From assembly GCA_002794775.1 (NCBI GenBank), contig NBAY01000083.1, positions 95,488 to 159,487 on the forward strand: a DNA stretch of 64,000 nucleotides, in the 5' to 3' direction. A program made the translations under genes and the position numbers. Origin of the DNA: Porodaedalea pini. Its lineage: Eukaryota; Basidiomycota; Agaricomycetes; Hymenochaetales; Hymenochaetaceae. This document shows, piece after piece, positions 59,142 to 64,000 of the stretch. The notes beneath the pieces are model-generated. The model was not told the DNA's origin, made no database searches, and worked only from the letters and a program-made list of their open reading frames with translations. How positions within the stretch are numbered: the first letter of the stretch is position 1; the number at the start of each line of letters is the position of its first letter.

Positions 59142-59543
59142 TTGGGCATATTTTGAGCATGTTTAACAAGCCAATGTACCCAAAAGAACTTTCAGGTGCA
59201 ACCAGTCTCACATGTAAAAGAGATAATGAGTTTGCTATAGACATACAGTAAATTTGATCACTTTACTCTAGTACAGTACTGAAGTCCAGCAAGTGCTTGA
59301 AATGGGACTCATACTCATACATCTGTATCAGGAAATGTTTTAAGGGAAAAGAAATCAAAATGTTAAATTTGAGACACAAAATGCTGACTATGAGTGTATT
59401 TTTGGCTCACAAGTTACACAACTTTCCTGCAGCGGTTTGGTGGTTTGGGTCAAGGGTCAACCCAGTTCAGCTTGGTTCAGCTAATTTATTTTTCTGCTGA
59501 ACCCTGACCTGAACCACTGCTGAACCAGCTTGAACTGAACCGG

Positions 59544-60983
59544 TGTAGCGCTCGATTTGCGCTTAGGCACCAGCCGTCCCAGCATACCACCTGCTTTATT
59601 TATTATTATATACAGATACAAACCCCATAAACACAGTCAAGCACCTCGTTTCATCACTGACTATCTTACACTTTGCATTTCACACGCTCGAATGGTCACA
59701 TTCAGCCATTTGAGCGTCAATATACCTTCGAATCTTTCATATGATGCAGTAGTAACCTCATAAATATGTTCAAATACTTTCATACACCCATTCGAACACT
59801 CATACCACTTCCTAGTCACACTCGAACGATTTGTTTCCTTTATATTCATTCCATATCCCACTATATGCGCACTCGAGCACTCTTTCCACTTCATATCCAC
59901 TCGTTCGAACGCTTATAGCGCAGCTGCATTACGTGGTTGGGCTCAGGGAACGCATTAGGTTCCACCATGGGTCGCTCGAATGGTTCCCGGGCCGTCGACG
60001 TTGAATGTATCACGCTCGAACGACCGGATTCCGTCGTTCGCCACGTTCTCCATGGGGCTCGAGCGTTATTTATCATCGTCTATCACTTCCAGGGGTGCAT
60101 TTGTCGCCATCACGCCCCAGGAACATTCGAGGACGTTCGAATGGAGTTGTTGGAAGCATACATGATAAATTTCTCGGGTTTCATTGGTCTTTTTATTGAT
60201 GTCGAACCATTATTCCCCTTCGAGTTTGTGACTCATCATGTTCTTGAGTCATTCCATCCCTAACATACGACTATTCTGACTCGAATACGCACCACACGGA
60301 CTCCCTTACCTCCGTATGTACGTTCGACGTCGGTACCGAGCTCGTTTCGCCTAGAGTATAAATAGTGCACACCTTTTGTACTCATTCTGTAGAGGGAATA
60401 CACCCCCAGTTTGCCGCACAGTACACTTTTCGAGTCTCATAAGTCATTCCTGTCTTCAGTTCATCTCCGCTCTGCCTTAGCGAGCTTCGCCAACCGCTCG
60501 AATAGCGCATTCGGTTCACCACATATGCTCGAAACCGATATTCCAAAACTCCGAGTGCCCGACAAACCCAACAGGGTATTATACCTGCATACTTCCGTCG
60601 CCCCACACGTTCGCCGCCTACTAAGAAGTCGCTCGATCGCATTGGGATACACTCGAACACCTTCGAGCGCGTTCGAACGCTTGATGAACACCATCCAGGG
60701 GTTCGAACCGTCCGAAACAGACTGACACAGCCCCACACCTTCCTCAACTTCAGACTTCAATCACTATAGTTATAGGGTCTGCGTCGAGAGCTCGATTCTG
60801 TCAGGATCGACCGCTTTGGCAAAGTTTCTGAACCAGAAGAGCCATTGTCTCGAGCGTTCGGTCACTCCGTTTCTATTTGGTTGTCCCTCCTCGACTATTG
60901 AGTCACCGCAGTCTCCCTTGGGAAGAATATAGATTCGCCCTCGAATCGACCATACGGTCTACAAAAGAGCCTGCATCGTGATA
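59544..60983. mobile_element. 1,440-bp LTR-like insertion
   Basis: Interrupts the MITE sequence AACCGGTTCTTGACC. The insert starts TGTAGCGCTC and ends CATCGTGATA, flanked by CCGG on both sides (59540-59543 and 60984-60987; CCGGT is a 5-bp alternative). There is no coding frame with retroelement features. It is rich in CTCGAA/TTCGAG motifs and has a TATAAATA box near its 3' third. It is probably a long solo LTR or another non-autonomous retroelement; the class is uncertain because the 3' tip is TA rather than CA. Confidence 0.6.
60357..60364 (+). promoter_or_regulatory. TATA box in the LTR-like insertion
   Basis: TATAAATA, followed about 25-35 bp later by CTCATTCTGTAGAGG, a plausible start region. 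Its position in the 3' third of the insert is that expected of the promoter in an LTR. Confidence 0.45.
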
Positions 60984-61064
60984 CCGGTTCTTGACCTGAC
61001 CCAGGTCTGGGTTGGGGGTCAACCCACGGGTCAGCGGTTCATGAACTGGACAACGGCAACTATA

Positions 61065-61778
61065 CCCATCATGAAAAAGTCCCATCGCCTTGTATACCTT
61101 GTAAGGTAATATAAGTCTGTTAGTCAGCTTGTTATGTCTTTGAGTTGAATACAAGTCTGTTACAAGTGTTTTTGTACAATACAAGGCCTATACAAGGTGG
61201 ACAGATAATTACAAGAAAAAAAATGTACTTTTATCATTTTGTATTCTAATTATATGTCCTCAGAAAGTCTAACAATTCAGCTGTAATGCATTCATTCTAC
61301 TGATTATTTCTGACAATCGGGCTGGAAGGCTCTTCACTGGTTTATATGTTCGGTGTCAGCATGTCAGTCTGCATATCACAAACTTATTAGGATACAAGGT
61401 AAATACAGCTTAGGTAGATGCTTACAGGAAATGAATATTTACTTTTCTCATATTATATGTCAATTGTATGTCCTTCAGAAGTCCAATGTCTCAACTGTAA
61501 TACATTAATCACTGTGTTATTGTCTGATAATCCACTTATATTTCAGATATCTCTAGGAAGTTCGGTTCAAGTTGGTTCAAGTCTGAAGTGGTTCAATAGC
61601 AACAGCCTATTCACGACTGCCGAGTCCAAACTGAAGCTCAAGACCAGCACTCATGAGGCTGGGCGTCAACATGGACACCTGTCCCTAACCATCAATCCCG
61701 TTTCCGTTCCCAATTCCGCCCCATGCTGCGGATCGCAGACCTATCCTCAAGACTGCCCATGGAGAGCACCTGCTTGTA
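61065..61778. other. AT-rich spacer, no gene seen
   Basis: Contains many TACAAG/CTTGTA motifs (61090-61210) and GGTTCAAGTTGGTTCAAG near 61565. No gene on either strand; it is the 3' flank of the cyclin-like gene. Confidence 0.4.
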
Positions 61779-63670
61779 TCACACAACCGGGTCTGACTCA
61801 TCGGCGGGTCCGAATCGGTGGGCCTTCGCCGCACCCAGGCTGGAGCCCATGGCATCACTTTGGGCACCATCAGCCGACACACCTGCAAGCCGCACGGCCA
61901 CAGGCATATCTGGCGGTGTTGCGATGGCCTCAGACCCGACGCTAGAGCCCGAGTCGGACGAGTCGGTGCTCTGTGCGGGACTCCATACGCCATTGACGCT
62001 GTTGTTATAGCTATAACTATAATCGTAGGTACACGACGCCACACTCGGCGTCTCGAGCGTTGATTCACCAAGTGAGAGCAGCGAGTACGAAAGGCGTGGT
62101 GTTGGCTCTTCGAACGGGACAGGCGTTAGATCGGAAGACAACGGCGTTTGTGACGTGAAAGCGGAAGAAAGAAATGTTTGCTGGGCACTGAGCACTGCGT
62201 GCTGGTGAGCTGCAATGACCGCGAGAGGTGGACCTGCAAACAAGAACCGCAACGATCCCAGGAATCGATAGCGGGGCGGCACGCTCCGCATTGCCGCATC
62301 ATCTGGTAACGTCGCAGCACGTCTAAATGTTCTATTTGCCATGCCTGCCTTCGTCTGCGCACGGCCAAACTCCGGACTTGCGCCTGCATCCGACAAGGGT
62401 GGACTCGGGAAGTGCATCGCGTTGCGCATTGCAGAAGCCGGAGACGATCCAAATGCGACTGTACCCTCGCTTTTTGTGCGTTGCATGCTGCGCAACTTCT
62501 CTTCCTGCGGCGGCGTGGCGCTCTTGCCAATCCAGAGACGCCACCCAAGCGCATCGCCGAGTACCTGTTCGCAACGTCCAACCTCCCGCGGTAGGAGGCC
62601 GGAGAGCTTTGCCCATGCACGATTCGAATAGCGTTGATCCTGTAAGAAGATTGATGCCAGAATGAGCGCGGCGAGGAAGTTGCGCCGTGGGCAAGGAAGC
62701 GGCGATGGCAGGGGTGACAGCAGCATGAGCAATTTTGCCTGGACCTTACGACGCTTGTCGTTTGTCTGTCTTTGAGTCTGCATCTGCTGAGTTAATTGAA
62801 GAGAAGCGACCATCTGAAGGATTGTCGGCACACACGATGTGTCAAACGGGTCCATTGACAATAGCTCCGTCGGAAGACCACGGACGTTGGACGTGTCCAA
62901 AGAGGTATTCGCCTTCGACGAAGCAGATGCCTCGTCTTCCTTCACGATCCTCTTATCCAACTCCGGCTCGCTTCTCAGTCCCGTGCCGAGCCTCTCTTTC
63001 TCCAAGAGCTCCGGCACCTTCCCTCGCACCGCCTCGATGTAGCAGAGCGTCAACTGCAGGACGCTGCATGTTGTGCGTGAACGGCGGAGGACCTCCTGTA
63101 CGAATGAATGCTTTGATCGGAACGAGATCCTTCTCGGGACACGACGGTTGCGGCGTTGCTGCCGAAATGCTCGGCGAGAAAGGCGGATGGGAAAACAGCT
63201 GACGTCGATGTTGAAACGTGGGGCGGGGAAAGTGTATTGGATGAACAGGACGAGGAAAGTTGAACCAATTGACGTTTTGGTGGTTGACGTTGAGAAGGGA
63301 GAAGGGAGAGCTGGCGACTGTTTCGTCACAACCGTGATATCTGTTTGAGTCGAAAAGACGACCGAGATGCTCTCGAGGCGCCAAATGTCGGTCAAGCTTT
63401 TCACAGCTTGGTCTAGAATCGAGCACATCAGTTAGGGGAACAGGACAAAGCCAATCTATCTATCGACTTTGCGTGCGCGTCTTGGAAGGTTGCCGACAAT
63501 GGGGATGCTTGACTCAAAGACCAGGGACGCCACGTAGTTTGCTTTTGCCGGGTGCATCTTCGGGATTTGAGGTTGTTCAACGGTTGAGGCGCCACTTGCT
63601 GCAGCGCCGAGAGTGCGTGCAGAGATTGGGAGAAGGTAGAGGCAGTACCAACAGGGGAGATGGAGTACAC
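61779..63670 (-). CDS. PHO85-type cyclin (Pcl-like), with apparent one-base frame shift
   Basis: Proposed exons: 63670-63468 and 63412-61779 (intron with branch-like CTAAC and acceptor TTCTAG). The core reads PSCEKLDRHLAPREHLGRLF, then DLVPIKAFIRT, then EVLRRSRTTCSVLQLTLCYI followed by EAVRGKVPELL, CPRRNFLAALILASIFLQDQ and RYSNRAWAKLSGLLPREVGR with LGDALGWRLWIGK. This is the cyclin box of Pcl cyclins, regulatory partners of the Pho85 kinase in nutrient and cell-cycle control. FIRT and EVLRR are in different frames: one surplus base lies at about 63094-63099 (ACAGGAGG). A 45-bp intron ending at CGTACAG could also bridge the frames but would delete the conserved VPIKAFI. The C-terminus is a long Ser-rich tail. 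With the surplus base removed the model is 611 residues. Confidence 0.75.
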
Positions 63671-64000
63671 GGATGCAGCTGTTTGATTAAATAAGTGGAT
63701 TCTTGAGGGTTAGGATGCTGATGACGAGAGAACGAGGACACAAGGATCAGACAAGATTCACCACTTAGCGGACTTAGAAATTGCGGACTCAGAAAACGCG
63801 TCGAGACGTGCTCGACGCGTCATTGCACTCTGCTTTCTCCCACCACCATCACCTCCCTCGGTCGCAAATCTGTCAAGCACATCAAAACTAAGACCACATA
63901 TTCTTTGGAATATAAGGAGCATGTTAGTTAAAATGTAGCTGGAAACAGAGCTCAGACAAGCTCGTGTCACTCAAATTGGTGAGTAGCCCCCTGCATACAT
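63671..64000. other. Upstream flank of the cyclin-like gene
   Basis: No gene seen in the last 330 bp; a promoter for the minus-strand cyclin-like gene is expected here. Confidence 0.4.

Larger units (their letters stand above)
58516..61064. mobile_element. hAT-like MITE enlarged by two nested insertions
   Basis: Ends TATAGTTGCC / GGCAACTATA, flanked by CCCATCAC (58508-58515) and CCCATCAT (61065-61072), 7 of 8 bases alike. After removal of the inserts at 58729-59141 and 59544-60983 and their duplications, about 690 bp remain, co-linear with the 688-bp copy at 49300-49987. Confidence 0.88.

Overview
The window is nuclear DNA of a mushroom-forming basidiomycete (Agaricomycetes type). The evidence is the gene architecture: many GT-AG introns of about 45-70 bp, plus one well-supported GC-AG intron. 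The protein families present are also typical of such genomes: DUF6533 membrane proteins, DUF6698, F-box/LRR proteins, a Yar1-like ankyrin protein, a divergent G-alpha, a PHO85-type cyclin, and a Tnp2/Plavaka-type transposase with an antiparallel partner gene. Most entries are spliced models built by hand from splice sites, reading phase and comparison of paralogues inside the window. No database search was possible.

Layout. 0-4.3 kb: two tandem Clr2-like genes, the second with a decayed tail, separated by a hAT-like non-autonomous element that contains a 403-bp perfect-register foldback. 4.8-6.4 kb: an F-box/LRR gene (minus). 7.1-9.3 kb: a decayed copy of an MFS exporter whose intact paralogue lies at 36.7-38.9 kb. 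10.1-20.9 kb: remnants of DUF6533 genes. One gene appears split in its first intron by about 7.5 kb that carries a complete DUF6698 gene, a scrambled partial copy of it, and a large gene of unknown function. 22.8-33.9 kb: ordinary single-copy genes (F-box-like, NIF3-like, NTF2-like fold, a Ser/Arg-rich protein, an alpha/beta hydrolase) and another DUF6533 relic. 34.4-41.6 kb: a DUF6533 gene, the intact MFS gene, and a second DUF6533 gene. 42.4-47.1 kb: an ankyrin-repeat gene and an unusual G-alpha gene.

48-61 kb is a transposon nest. It holds a TA-flanked MITE, a Tnp2-type DNA transposon (transposase broken by three TGA codons and a MITE insertion, minus-strand partner intact), a head-to-tail duplicated AT-rich element, and a hAT-like MITE that itself received a 413-bp solo LTR and a 1,440-bp LTR-like insertion. 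61.8-63.7 kb holds a PHO85-cyclin-like gene with an apparent one-base frame shift.

The genes do not form an obvious pathway. The main story is genome dynamics: three members of one hAT-like family with readable 8-bp target duplications, nested insertions that can be ordered in time, and intact/decayed paralogue pairs (Clr2-like, MFS, DUF6533, DUF6698) in a short interval.
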